Shown here piece by piece: positions 17,354-26,552 of a stretch of DNA of 64,000 bases (the stretch's first letter is position 1; each line of letters begins with the position of its first letter). The translations under genes were made by a program, and so were the position numbers. The DNA is from CAXWPM01 sp965206125 (GTDB taxonomy: Bacteria; Acidobacteriota; Terriglobia; 20CM-2-55-15), in the NCBI GenBank assembly GCA_965206125.1, contig CBDBIN010000045.1, positions 434,001-498,000 of the forward strand, read 5' to 3'. The notes beneath the pieces were generated by a model. The model searched no databases and was not told where the DNA came from. It was given only the letters and a program-made list of their open reading frames with translations.

Positions 17354-17944
17354 ATGCTGAAACGGGTCATGCTGTTCAGTCTTGTCGGCGCGATGACGCT
17401 GGGTCTAGTTGGCTGCGGTCCGGCCTCGGAGGCGCCGGCGGCTGAGGAAGAAGCTGCGCCACCTCCTCCCCCTCCCCCGCCCGTCTTTGAGCTGACCGAA
17501 GTCGCCATTGCGGAAGAAATGCCTGATTTCACGAGTCGCAACGTCAGCGTACTGGGAGTCAAACTCGGCGATACGACACGCAACGTCGAGGGCGACCTCG
17601 GAGACCTGACCAACACGCGGACCAGCGAGCAGGACTACATCACCGCGTACCGGCTCGGTGGCATCATCATCTACACGTTCAAGCTCACCGGGAAGGCGCG
17701 CAAGCTCGAGATCACGGACCAGTTGGCCGAGGACATCCAGGCACCGGCACTGAGAGCCTGGCTCGAAGACGGTGATCTGGAACAGATGCGAACGTTGATG
17801 GGCGATGAAGAAGGCATGGAAAACGACCCCGACGTCAACTCGGTCGAGTATCTCTACGACGCCCGCGGCATTCGCTTCGTCATCTATGACATCGGCGGCG
17901 TCAAGGTGAACGCGATTCGCTTCAGCGAGTTCCGCGACTCCTAG
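17354..17944 (+). CDS. Predicted lipoprotein, family not recognised
   Basis: 196 aa. A strong AAGGAGG lies just before the ATG. The signal peptide ends in the lipobox LVGC (Cys21), so the product should be lipid-anchored in the envelope. A low-complexity linker rich in Ala and Glu is followed by eight prolines, then a globular part of about 150 aa that I do not recognise. The globular part is acidic and contains FTSRNVSVLGVKLGDTTRNVEGDLG, which hints at a calcium-free beta/alpha fold but gives no function. Divergent from the atp genes. Confidence 0.75.
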   Translation: MLKRVMLFSLVGAMTLGLVGCGPASEAPAAEEEAAPPPPPPPPVFELTEVAIAEEMPDFTSRNVSVLGVKLGDTTRNVEGDLGDLTNTRTSEQDYITAYRLGGIIIYTFKLTGKARKLEITDQLAEDIQAPALRAWLEDGDLEQMRTLMGDEEGMENDPDVNSVEYLYDARGIRFVIYDIGGVKVNAIRFSEFRDS

Positions 17945-17956
17945 AACCCGAGAGGA

Positions 17957-17991
17957 TGCCCGGCCGGATGACGTACAGCACGGGCCGGGCA
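17957..17991 (+). terminator. Hairpin after the lipoprotein gene
   Basis: TGCCCGGCC (17957-17965) pairs perfectly with GGCCGGGCA (17983-17991). It lies 13 bases after the stop codon. There is no T-run, so it may protect the mRNA end or act with Rho rather than as a simple intrinsic terminator. Confidence 0.45.
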
Positions 17992-18037
17992 ACTGCTCCT
18001 GATCAGCCCGATCGTTGAAAGTCGGGTTTACACCGTT

Positions 18038-18080
18038 GGGCGGTCTCCGGCCGCCCATTGTTCGGCGCTCATAGGGCGCC
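18038..18080. repeat. GGGCGG/GGCGCT palindromic repeats
   Basis: GGGCGGTCTCCGGCCGCCC (18038-18056) and GGCGCTCATAGGGCGCC (18064-18080) are adjacent palindromes followed by GTTGGGCGGC. They belong with the palindromes at 16932-17012 and 36884-37001 and fill the gap between the lipoprotein and pncA. Confidence 0.65.
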
Positions 18081-18105
18081 GTTGGGCGGCTTTCACCACG
18101 GGCGC

Positions 18106-18726
18106 CTAACCCGCCAACACTTCCCCACTAGCGATGATAGTCACGCCCTCTCGCCGCATCTCATCGAGCGCCTTCCCGACATCCCCTGGCTCGAGCTCCA
18201 CGCCGCGACAGCCGTCCTGGACGAGGGTCGTTCTGAACCCAGACCGGCTTGCGTCCAGCGCGCTGAACTTGACGCAGTAGTCGGTCGCCAACCCGGCCAG
18301 AAACACTTCGTCGATGCCGTTCGACCGCAGGTAGTCGGCAAGGCCCGTGGACTGGCGGTGCCTGTTGTCGAAGAACGTCGAGTAGCTGTCGATCGCGGTG
18401 TTGGTTCCCTTCTGGAATACTCGGCGTATGCGGCTCTGATCAAGCGACTCCACGAGTCGGGCTCCGCGGCTCTCCTGGACGCAATGAACCGGCCACATCA
18501 CCTGCCCGATGCCGTCCAGGTCGACAACATCTCCGACCTCACGCCCCGGATTGTTGGCGGCGAAACTGCGGTGATCTGAAGGATGCCAGTCCTGGGACGC
18601 CACAACGAAGTCGAACCGTTCCTGGAGGCGGTTCGCCACGGGCACCACAAGATTCCCCTCGGGCACGGCCAGCGCACCACCCGGCATGAAATCGTATTGC
18701 AGATCGACCAGGATCAGGGCTCTCAC
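18106..18726 (-). CDS. pncA: Nicotinamidase
   Basis: Hydrolyses nicotinamide to nicotinate for NAD salvage. The catalytic triad is D8 (VDLQYDF), K106 (FQKGT) and C151 (ATDYCVKFSALDA); the metal site is D46, H48 and H52 (SQDWHPSDH). Length 206 aa is normal. It follows pncB by 13 bases on the same strand, so nicotinamide is converted to nicotinate and then to its mononucleotide by neighbours in one transcript. Confidence 0.95.
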   Translation of the reverse strand: MRALILVDLQYDFMPGGALAVPEGNLVVPVANRLQERFDFVVASQDWHPSDHRSFAANNPGREVGDVVDLDGIGQVMWPVHCVQESRGARLVESLDQSRIRRVFQKGTNTAIDSYSTFFDNRHRQSTGLADYLRSNGIDEVFLAGLATDYCVKFSALDASRSGFRTTLVQDGCRGVELEPGDVGKALDEMRREGVTIIASGEVLAG

Positions 18727-18739
18727 AGCGGCACCCGGG

Positions 18740-20206
18740 TCAGTGCTTCCTCAGTTCGAGCATGACACGGTTCCGAAGATCGAACAGATTGCCGGCGAGT
18801 CCGGCCGGGTATTCATGGGGGTTGACCAGCCGCTTGATGGCGGGGTGGAAGCCCGCTAGCTGAGAAGCCGCATATTCCCGCGACGCGTCGAGCGATGGCG
18901 TCTCAACAACTCGCCGGCCCTTCCTGAAGACCGGAACCAGCAGGTCGGACCATTCGGCATCGGCGGGGATCCGTTTTCGTCGTGTCGCATCGACAGGGTC
19001 GATAGCAACATTTGCCCGACCGATACCCATCTGTTCGTCATAGATCACGTCGGCCAGGAACTCGGAACCCATACGGTAGCGCCGGACTTGCAGCAGACCG
19101 GGAATCGAAGCCTTGTTCACCTGCTCGGACAGCTTCAGCTTGTACGCCCATTGCTGGTCGGAACGGTCCCGGACTGCCGTCAGCTTGTACACTCCGCCGA
19201 GGGCCGGCTCGTCGAAGGCGGTCGCAAGCTGGGTGCCGACCCCCCAAACCCCGATCGCGGCTCCCTGCTGCTTCAGGCTCGAAATCAAATGCTCGTCCAG
19301 GTTGTTGCTCGCGACGATGGCCGCGTCGTCGAAACCGGCCGCGTCGAGCATTCGTCGGGCCGCAACGCTCAAGTATGCCAGATCTCCCGAGTCCAGCCGG
19401 ATACCCCCCATCCGATGACCGCTTTCACGCAAATGGCGTCCCGCTTCGATCGCGTGCGTCACTCCTTCCAGGGTGTCGTACGTATCGACGAGGAACACGC
19501 AGTTGTTGGGCATCGCACGGGCGTAAGCCTCGAAAGCCTCCGGCTCCGTATCGAAGCACATGACCCAGCTGTGGGCGAGCGTCCCACGCACCGGTATCCC
19601 GAAAAGCTTTCCGGCCAGGAGGTTTGACGTGGCGGCACAACCCCCGATATAGGCGGCTCGGCTCGCGGTGACGCCCCCGTCGATGCCCTGGGCTCGACGA
19701 AGTCCGAACTCGATCACAGGATCATTCCCGGCCGCCCGGACGACACGTGCCGCCTTGGTGGCGATGAGCGACTGGAAGTTCACGAGCGTCAGGATCGCCG
19801 TCTCGAGAAGCTGACATTGAAGGATCGGTCCCGTAACCCGTACCAGCGGTTGTTTGGGAAACACGACCGTGCCCTCGGGCACAGCATCGAGATCGCATGA
19901 CAACCGTAATTCCCCGAGGTATTCCAGGAAGCCGGCTTCGAACAGCGGCTTGCTGTCGTTGCCCTCCAGACTACCGAGGTAGCGGAGGTCGTCTTCGTCG
20001 AAACCGAGGCTTTCCACCCACTCGACGACCGATTCCAGGCCGGCCGCCAGCGTGTATCCGCCGCGAAATGGCTGCTCCCTGAAGGACGCACAGAAGACAG
20101 CCTCGCGGTCGGCAATCCCCGCTTTCCAGTAAGAATAGGCCATGGTGACTTGATAAAGGTCCGTCAGCAGGGAGAGAGAGTGACGGTAGAGGCGAGGAAT
20201 GGACAT
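18740..20206 (-). CDS. pncB: Nicotinate phosphoribosyltransferase
   Basis: Joins nicotinate and PRPP to nicotinate mononucleotide. The start LLTDLYQVTMAYSYW is diagnostic, EFGLRRAQGIDGG is the conserved active-site segment, GTLAHSWVM carries the phosphorylated histidine, and GGIRLDSGDLAYLS binds the phosphoribosyl part. 488 aa, as usual for the longer class. It lies 176 bases downstream of nuoN of cluster 2 on the same strand. Confidence 0.95.
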   Translation of the reverse strand: MSIPRLYRHSLSLLTDLYQVTMAYSYWKAGIADREAVFCASFREQPFRGGYTLAAGLESVVEWVESLGFDEDDLRYLGSLEGNDSKPLFEAGFLEYLGELRLSCDLDAVPEGTVVFPKQPLVRVTGPILQCQLLETAILTLVNFQSLIATKAARVVRAAGNDPVIEFGLRRAQGIDGGVTASRAAYIGGCAATSNLLAGKLFGIPVRGTLAHSWVMCFDTEPEAFEAYARAMPNNCVFLVDTYDTLEGVTHAIEAGRHLRESGHRMGGIRLDSGDLAYLSVAARRMLDAAGFDDAAIVASNNLDEHLISSLKQQGAAIGVWGVGTQLATAFDEPALGGVYKLTAVRDRSDQQWAYKLKLSEQVNKASIPGLLQVRRYRMGSEFLADVIYDEQMGIGRANVAIDPVDATRRKRIPADAEWSDLLVPVFRKGRRVVETPSLDASREYAASQLAGFHPAIKRLVNPHEYPAGLAGNLFDLRNRVMLELRKH

Positions 20207-20382
20207 TGGGGGTGTCGTGTGTGTGGGTGACCTTCAGGTCGCCCCAATCTCAAGTCTCGATCTTCGAATGACCAACGTCCAATGTGGGGGACCGTCCCGT
20301 CATAGTTCCTTCCATCCTCGCTTCGCCGCAGAGTCCGGGCACTCTTCAGACATCGGCCAGCTCAAGGACGGTGGGCCCGACG

Positions 20383-21822
20383 CTAAAAGACCAGGGTCGC
20401 GTTCCGAGCCATCTCGATGAACGGGTCCGGATAGATGCCGATGAAGAGCGTCATGATCAACGCAATGGCCAGGACCGTGACGAGTCCGGGCGACAACGCC
20501 AGGCCCGTCTTCTCGGTAGAATCGTTGATGAACATGGCCACGACTACTCGCATGTAGTAATACAGCCCCACGACAATATTCAGCGCGGCGACTACGGCCA
20601 GCACCGTGTGGCCCGTCTCGATCACAGAAGCGAACAGGTAGTACTTCGCCACGAAACCGGCGGTCGGCGGGATTCCGGCGAGCGAGAGCAAGAACACCAG
20701 CATGACGGTCGCGGCCGCCGGATGCTTGAAGAACAGACCGTTCAGGTCGTCGACGTGGTCGCCGATCACGTCCCGGCGCCGCAACGCGACGATGATCGTC
20801 CACGCGCCCAGGTTCATGAACGTGTAGACGAACAGGTACATCACGACCGCCGTCATCCCGGTGTCGTTTCCCGCGATCAGGCCGAGCAGCACGAAGCCTG
20901 CGTGGGAGATCGACGAGTATGCCAGCATCCGCTTGACGTTCGTTTGAGTCAGCGCCGCAACGTTGCCGACGGTTATCGTCATCACGCAGACGGCCGCAAA
21001 CACCGGCAACCACTGATCCCGCAGCGGGTAGATGCCGATCATGAATATCCGAATCATCATCGCGAACGACGCAGCCTTGACCGCAACCGACATGAATGCA
21101 GTCACCGAAGCGGGGGCGCCTTCGTAGGCGTCGGGCACCCACTGGTGGAACGGAAATGCCGCTATCTTGAAGAACATTCCGCATGCGACCGTAATCATCG
21201 CAACGAGGGAAATCGGGTCAGTGATGGGACGTCGCGACAACGCCTCGGCGATCTCTACCAGGTTCGTCGATCCCGAGATCCCGTAGAGCAGGGACATGCC
21301 GTAGAGCAGAACGCCGGAGGAAAACGCACCCAGGAGAAAGTACTTGAGCGAGGCTTCGTTGGAACGCTGGTTCCCCCTCAGAAACCCGACCAGGACGTAG
21401 GTGGCAATAGCCATCGTTTCCAGTCCAATGTAGAGCGTCACCAGATCCGTTCCGCTCGCCATGAACATCATTCCCACCGTAGCGAACAGGATCAGGGCGT
21501 AGTACTCGCCGTGGTGCTCTCGTTCGATGTCGAGGTACCGCGTCGATATCCCGATCGTCAGGGCGGCGGCGATCAGGAAGATGAACTTGAAGTAGGAAGC
21601 GAACGGATCGATCGAGACCTGGCCGCCATAGGCCGATGTGCTGAGGTCTCCCAACCGGAAGAGGAGAAATGCCGAGATAGCCAGGATGCCCAGGGACAGA
21701 TACCCGAGCTTACGCTTGTCCGACACGATGAGGTCGGCCACAAGAAGGACCAGACCGAACGCCGCCAGGGCCAACTCGGGCGCGATCGCGCCAAGGTCCG
21801 CCAGTTGGAAGAATTCACCCAC
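20383..21822 (-). CDS. nuoN: NADH-quinone oxidoreductase subunit N (cluster 2)
   Basis: Antiporter-like subunit (479 aa). Conserved segments are LYIGLETMAIATYVLVGF (Glu), PFHQWVPDAYEGAPASVTAFMSVAVKAASFA (Lys) and TNVKRMLAYSSISHAGFV. It follows nuoM without a gap and is the last nuo gene of the cluster. Sequence identity with the cluster 1 NuoN is clearly partial, so the two are old paralogues, not a recent duplication. Confidence 0.96.
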   Translation of the reverse strand: MGEFFQLADLGAIAPELALAAFGLVLLVADLIVSDKRKLGYLSLGILAISAFLLFRLGDLSTSAYGGQVSIDPFASYFKFIFLIAAALTIGISTRYLDIEREHHGEYYALILFATVGMMFMASGTDLVTLYIGLETMAIATYVLVGFLRGNQRSNEASLKYFLLGAFSSGVLLYGMSLLYGISGSTNLVEIAEALSRRPITDPISLVAMITVACGMFFKIAAFPFHQWVPDAYEGAPASVTAFMSVAVKAASFAMMIRIFMIGIYPLRDQWLPVFAAVCVMTITVGNVAALTQTNVKRMLAYSSISHAGFVLLGLIAGNDTGMTAVVMYLFVYTFMNLGAWTIIVALRRRDVIGDHVDDLNGLFFKHPAAATVMLVFLLSLAGIPPTAGFVAKYYLFASVIETGHTVLAVVAALNIVVGLYYYMRVVVAMFINDSTEKTGLALSPGLVTVLAIALIMTLFIGIYPDPFIEMARNATLVF

Positions 21823-23430
21823 CTAGTCGTCTCCGGGTTCAGCGGTCGAGTCGACGAGCCCAGGCAGCCGAACCGCGAGCGGAACGGCGTCGAAATACCC
21901 CGGCCGTACCGCCTCGACCAGCTTGTTCACGGGCCCGTCCAGCGCCCTGAAGAACGGCGCCGGGTAGATGCCGATCCAGAAGACCAGGATGATCAGCGGG
22001 ACGAGTGTCACGATCTCGCGCAAGTTCAGGTCCAGCAGGCCTTCATTCTTCGGGTTGTCAAGCGGACCGAACATGGTCCGTTGGTAAAGCCAGAGCATGT
22101 AAGCCGCCCCGAGAACGATGCCCGAAACACCGGCGACGGCCCACCAGATGTTCTCCTGGAGCGCGCCCTGGAGGATCGTGAACTCACCGATGAACCCGTT
22201 GAGCAACGGCAGTCCGATCGAAGACATGGTCATGATCAGAAAGACAGTCGCAAATACCGGCATGATGCTCGACAGGCCGCCGAACTCCGAGATTTCGCGT
22301 GTGTGCCGGCGTTCGTAAATCATGCCGACAATCAGGAAGAGCGCGCCCGTGGTAATGCCGTGGTTGATCTGCTGCAGGATACTGCCGTTCAGGCCGTTCG
22401 GGTTGAGCGCAAACATGCCGAGCATGACGAACCCCATGTGGCTGACCGAGGAGTACGCGACAAGGCTCTTCATGTCCTTCTGCATCATCGCCACCAGGGC
22501 GCCGTAGACGATGGCTATTATCGACAGCGCGATCATCATCGGCACAAAGTGCACCGTCGCCTCCGGGAGGATCGGCAGGCTGAACCGGACGAAGCCGTAC
22601 GTGCCCATCTTCAGCAGGACAGCGGCCAGAATGACCGATCCGGCCGTGGGTGCCTGCACGTGCGCGTCGGGCAGCCAGGTGTGGAACGGGAACATCGGGA
22701 CCTTGATCGCAAAACCGACGAAGAAAGCCAGGAATACCCAGTACTGGAGATCGAATTCCAGGTACGGCCCGATCGCGTGGAAGGCTTCGATGTTGAACGT
22801 ATAATCCGTCCCGAACACAGCTGCGATTTCTGGAACCTGGGCGGCGATGGTCGGATACGCCCAATACAGCGACAGGATTCCAAGCAGCAGCAGTACCGAC
22901 CCGACCAGCGTGTACATGAAGAACTTGATCGCCGCGTACAGCTTTCTGGGACCTCCCCAGATTCCGATCAGGAAGTACATAGGCACCAGCATGACTTCCC
23001 AGAACACGTAGAACATGAAGAAGTCCAGCGCGATGAACACGCCGAGCATGCCCGTCTGGAGCATCAGCATGAAGATGTAGTACTCCTTCACGCGGTCCTG
23101 GATAGCCTCCCAGGATGAGAGCGTTGCGATCGAGCCGAGCAGCGTAGTCAGCAGTATCAGTAACAGGCTGATGCCGTCGATCCCGACGGAGTACTCCGCG
23201 CCAAGAGTTTCGATCCAGGTAAAACTCTCCGTGAACTGCATCGACCCCGAGTCCTCGTAGTCGAACAAGAAAAAAAGCGGCACCGATACGAGGAAGCCTA
23301 GCAGCGCCACCGCGTTGGCCCAGAGCCGGATCATGAGCTTGTTCTCCTTGTTGAAGAACATGAGCACGATCGCACCGGCCAGTGGCAGGAAGGCGACTAT
23401 GGTTAGGATGTGTGTTTCAAAAAAGTCCAT
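21823..23430 (-). CDS. nuoM: NADH-quinone oxidoreductase subunit M (cluster 2)
   Basis: Antiporter-like subunit (535 aa). Conserved segments are FYVFWEVMLVPMYFLIGIWGG, FHTWLPDAHVQAPTAGSVILAAVLLKMGTYG and DMKSLVAYSSVSHMGFV. It lies 48 bases after nuoL and touches nuoN directly. Confidence 0.96.
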   Translation of the reverse strand: MDFFETHILTIVAFLPLAGAIVLMFFNKENKLMIRLWANAVALLGFLVSVPLFFLFDYEDSGSMQFTESFTWIETLGAEYSVGIDGISLLLILLTTLLGSIATLSSWEAIQDRVKEYYIFMLMLQTGMLGVFIALDFFMFYVFWEVMLVPMYFLIGIWGGPRKLYAAIKFFMYTLVGSVLLLLGILSLYWAYPTIAAQVPEIAAVFGTDYTFNIEAFHAIGPYLEFDLQYWVFLAFFVGFAIKVPMFPFHTWLPDAHVQAPTAGSVILAAVLLKMGTYGFVRFSLPILPEATVHFVPMMIALSIIAIVYGALVAMMQKDMKSLVAYSSVSHMGFVMLGMFALNPNGLNGSILQQINHGITTGALFLIVGMIYERRHTREISEFGGLSSIMPVFATVFLIMTMSSIGLPLLNGFIGEFTILQGALQENIWWAVAGVSGIVLGAAYMLWLYQRTMFGPLDNPKNEGLLDLNLREIVTLVPLIILVFWIGIYPAPFFRALDGPVNKLVEAVRPGYFDAVPLAVRLPGLVDSTAEPGDD

Positions 23431-23478
23431 TTAGACTCCGGTCACGCGGTCATGGACCGCACCTATCAAGGATTCGGG

Positions 23479-25521
23479 CTATCTCCAGAGGGCATACCCG
23501 ATGAAAAACAGTACTCCCAGGATCATCAACAACGCATAGTTCTGCACGTATCCGGTCTGGACGAGCCTTAGTGGCCAGCTGAGCGTCTTGACGAAGCCGC
23601 CGATAAACCGGACCGACCCGTCCACGACCCAACGGTCCCACCAACCGGAACCGTCGGCGCTCTGCACGGTGCCTTTAGCCATCCCGTTGACAACGCCGTC
23701 CACGATCCTCGCGTCGAAGCTCCACAGGCCGGTGCCCGCGTCCTTTGCACGGTTGACGACAAACATGTCGTAGATCTCATCGACGTACCACTTGTTCAGA
23801 GCGCCCTCATACAGCGAGTGGAACCGGGTTGTCAGCTGGCCCGCCAGATCGCTCTTCCGGTAGTACATCGTGAACGCCAGGAAGAATCCGATAAAGGCGA
23901 TGGCGACCGAGAAAGCCGCCATGCCGGCTTCGAAGGGCAGCGAGTGCGGCGCCGCTTCGGCGACTTCCAAGTCCAGATCGAAGACCGGCTCCAGAAAATG
24001 TTCGAACGTGTTCGTCTCGGCAATCCAGGGCGGCAATCCCAGGTACCCGACAAGGATCGAGCCGATCGCCAGGACGATGAGCGGCACCGTCATCGACATG
24101 GGTGACTCATGAACGCGGACGGCCGGGTCGACGCGCGATTCGCCGAAGAACGTCATGAACAGCATGCGGAACATGTAGAACGCGGTCATGCCCGCGACGA
24201 CCACGCCTATTCCGTATAGAACGATGTTTCCCTGTGGGTTCGAGAACGTGCGCCACAGGATTTCGTCCTTTGAGAAGAAACCCGACAAGAACGGTGTTCC
24301 CGCGATCGCCAGCGTTCCGATGGCCATGGTCCAGAACGTGATTGGAATCTTGTCCCGGAGACCCCCCATGTTCCTCATATCCTGCTCGTGGTGCATCGCG
24401 TGGATGACGCTTCCGGAACCCAGGAAGAGCAGGGCCTTGAAGAAAGCGTGGGTCATGAGATGGAAAATACCGGCGGCGAACGCGCCCACGCCCACCGCAA
24501 GCACCATGTATCCGAGCTGGCTGACGGTCGAATAGGCGAGGACCCGCTTGATGTCGTTCTGAACCAGGGCGATCGAGGCGGCAAACAGAGCGGTCAATGC
24601 TCCGATGACCGCCACGACCATCATCGCCGACGGGGCGAGTTGGTAGATGAAGTTGCTCCGGGCCATCATGTAGACACCGGCGGTCACCATCGTCGCCGCG
24701 TGGATCAGCGCGCTCACGGGAGTCGGGCCCTCCATCGCGTCGGGCAGCCAGACGTAAAGCGGAATCTGCGCGGACTTCCCGGCAGCCCCGATGAAAAGCG
24801 AAAGGCCGATCGCGACGAATATCGCGTCACCCACACCGTACAGTCCCGAATCGACACCCGCATGGATCGCTTCATTGACGCCGGTAAACTCCAGTGTGCC
24901 GAACGTGAAGAAGATCAGCATGATGCCGATCGAGAAGCCCCAGTCCCCGACGCGGTTCACGACGAACGCCTTCTTGGCCGCATCGCCCGCGCTCTTCTTC
25001 TTGATGAAGTAACCGATCAGCAGATACGAACACAGCCCAACGCCTTCCCATCCGACGAACAGAAGGAGGTAGTTGTTCCCCAGTATCAGCATCAACATGG
25101 AGAACATGAAGAGGTTCAGATAGGCAAAGTACCGGTAGTAGCCATCTTCTTCGGCCATGTATCCCGTCGAGTAGACATGGATCAGGAAGCCGATGCCGGT
25201 AACGATCAAGACCATCACGGCCGACAGCGGGTCCAGCAGGAAGCCCCAGTCGACCGAAAAACGTGTCAACTCCCCGGCCGACGTGTGCGCCGCACCGGCG
25301 TCGATCCACTCGAAGACCGTGACGGTGTGCGACCGTTCTTCCTGTTCCAAAGCGACAAGTTCTGAAACAGCCCCTGCCGCCACGATGAACGACACGAGCA
25401 CCGTTCCGCAGGCGATGACGCTGATCGCGGCCTTCGGCAGCCGCTTCCCGAACAGGCCGTTGACGACAAAGCCCAGGGCCGGAAACAGCGGGATCAGCCA
25501 GATGAGATCGAGAAAGTTCAT
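23479..25521 (-). CDS. nuoL: NADH-quinone oxidoreductase subunit L (cluster 2)
   Basis: Large antiporter-like subunit (680 aa) with the C-terminal lateral helix. Conserved segments are GWEGVGLCSYLLIGYF, KKAFVVNRVGDWGFS, TGKSAQ-like AAGKSAQIPLYVWLPDAMEGPTPVSALIHA and DIKRVLAYSTVSQLGYM; KWYVDEIYDMFVV is typical of the C-terminal part. It is preceded by a 170-base inverted-repeat element instead of touching nuoK. Confidence 0.96.
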   Translation of the reverse strand: MNFLDLIWLIPLFPALGFVVNGLFGKRLPKAAISVIACGTVLVSFIVAAGAVSELVALEQEERSHTVTVFEWIDAGAAHTSAGELTRFSVDWGFLLDPLSAVMVLIVTGIGFLIHVYSTGYMAEEDGYYRYFAYLNLFMFSMLMLILGNNYLLLFVGWEGVGLCSYLLIGYFIKKKSAGDAAKKAFVVNRVGDWGFSIGIMLIFFTFGTLEFTGVNEAIHAGVDSGLYGVGDAIFVAIGLSLFIGAAGKSAQIPLYVWLPDAMEGPTPVSALIHAATMVTAGVYMMARSNFIYQLAPSAMMVVAVIGALTALFAASIALVQNDIKRVLAYSTVSQLGYMVLAVGVGAFAAGIFHLMTHAFFKALLFLGSGSVIHAMHHEQDMRNMGGLRDKIPITFWTMAIGTLAIAGTPFLSGFFSKDEILWRTFSNPQGNIVLYGIGVVVAGMTAFYMFRMLFMTFFGESRVDPAVRVHESPMSMTVPLIVLAIGSILVGYLGLPPWIAETNTFEHFLEPVFDLDLEVAEAAPHSLPFEAGMAAFSVAIAFIGFFLAFTMYYRKSDLAGQLTTRFHSLYEGALNKWYVDEIYDMFVVNRAKDAGTGLWSFDARIVDGVVNGMAKGTVQSADGSGWWDRWVVDGSVRFIGGFVKTLSWPLRLVQTGYVQNYALLMILGVLFFIGYALWR

Positions 25522-25691
25522 TGTTGCGCGTTGGTGTTGGCTATCAGCTTTTGCTTTTTGCGTGTTGGCTCTTAGCTGTTAGCTTTTGGCTTTTAGTTGT
25601 TGGCTTTGGCCGATAGATCCGAAGCCAACAGCCAAAGACCAACACCCAATCGCTAGCAGCCAAAGGCCAACAGCCAATCGCTAACAGCCAT
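25522..25691. repeat. GTTGGC-type inverted repeat at the nuoK-nuoL junction, copy 2
   Basis: The left part (about 25527-25610) is built of GTTGGC, TTAGC and TTTTGGC units. The right part (25620-25690) is built of their complements (GCCAACAGCCAAAG, GACCAACACCCAATCGC and so on). It can form a long imperfect hairpin. The unit types match the element at 4035-4157. There is no gene here. Confidence 0.75.
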
Positions 25692-25994
25692 TCACCATTT
25701 CATTAAGTCAATCTCGTTGACGTTGACGGTTTCTTTGTTCGCGAACATCGCGATGACGATTCCTAAACCGACCGCGGCTTCGGCAGCCGCGACGACGATC
25801 ACGAATATGGCAAACACCTGTCCGTTGACCTGCTGCCACTCCGCGGAAAACGCGATCAGGTTGATGTTGACGGCATTCATCATCAGCTCGATCGACATCA
25901 GGATGATGAGCACGTTGCGTCGTGTCAGGACGCCGACGACACCGATGGTGAACAAGGCGACGCTCAGCAGCAGGTAGTGATGTACAGGTACCAT
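25692..25994 (-). CDS. nuoK: NADH-quinone oxidoreductase subunit K (cluster 2)
   Basis: Three-helix subunit of 100 aa with the buried glutamates in MSIELMMNAVNINL and AAEAAVGLGI. It lies six bases after nuoJ. It ends DLMKW, nearly as in cluster 1 (DLLKW). Confidence 0.95.
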   Translation of the reverse strand: MVPVHHYLLLSVALFTIGVVGVLTRRNVLIILMSIELMMNAVNINLIAFSAEWQQVNGQVFAIFVIVVAAAEAAVGLGIVIAMFANKETVNVNEIDLMKW

Positions 25995-26000
25995 AGGACC

Positions 26001-26537
26001 TCAGTCGCCCGCCGCCCCCTCTTGCTCCGGCCCGGAGGGTTTCTTTGAGAGGACCACGGCTCCGATGATCGCGACCAGGAGCAGTATCGATGCAATCTCA
26101 AAAGGCAAAAGGTAGTTCTGGTACAGGACCGTCCCCACCCACTGGCTGTTCCCCTCGACAGCCGGCTCAATAACACCGGAAGGAAACACGAAAGACCCTT
26201 GACCGTTGATGATGACGTAGCCGAACTCGATGACAAGAATAGCGGCTGTGACCAATGCCACCTTCCCCTGCCTGTTGTACGTGCGTTCGAAGATGGCCCG
26301 GTCCGTGGGCACGAGCATGATCACGAAGACAAACAGCACGAGGATCCCGCCTACGTACACGATGACCTGTACGCCGGCCAGAAACTCGGCCCGAAGGCTC
26401 AGGAACACACCCGCCACCGACAGCAGCGTACCGGCGAGAAACATCGCGCTGTGCACGGCGTTCTGCCTGGTGATGACGAGAATCGCTGAGACGACCGCGG
26501 TCGTTGCGAAGATGTAGAAGACGACGAGTTCCAGCAT
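26001..26537 (-). CDS. nuoJ: NADH-quinone oxidoreductase subunit J (cluster 2)
   Basis: Five-helix subunit (178 aa). FLAGVQIIVY-like segment EFLAGVQVIVYVGGILVLFVFVIMLV is the conserved helix 3, and LLPFEIASILLLVAIIGAVVLSKK is the final helix. It has a longer extramembrane loop than the cluster 1 copy. It lies 15 bases after nuoI. Confidence 0.94.
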   Translation of the reverse strand: MLELVVFYIFATTAVVSAILVITRQNAVHSAMFLAGTLLSVAGVFLSLRAEFLAGVQVIVYVGGILVLFVFVIMLVPTDRAIFERTYNRQGKVALVTAAILVIEFGYVIINGQGSFVFPSGVIEPAVEGNSQWVGTVLYQNYLLPFEIASILLLVAIIGAVVLSKKPSGPEQEGAAGD

Positions 26538-26552
26538 CAGCTACTCAGCAAA

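Noticed and set aside
20284..23118. Open plus-strand frame of 944 codons
   Set aside because: It lies antisense to nuoM and nuoN, whose products match their families throughout; the plus-strand product is rich in Arg, His, Asp and Gln as expected for a GC-rich shadow frame.
25522..25691. Possible CRISPR or tRNA cluster
   Set aside because: The units are short and degenerate and form a hairpin; there are no regular spacers and no cloverleaf.
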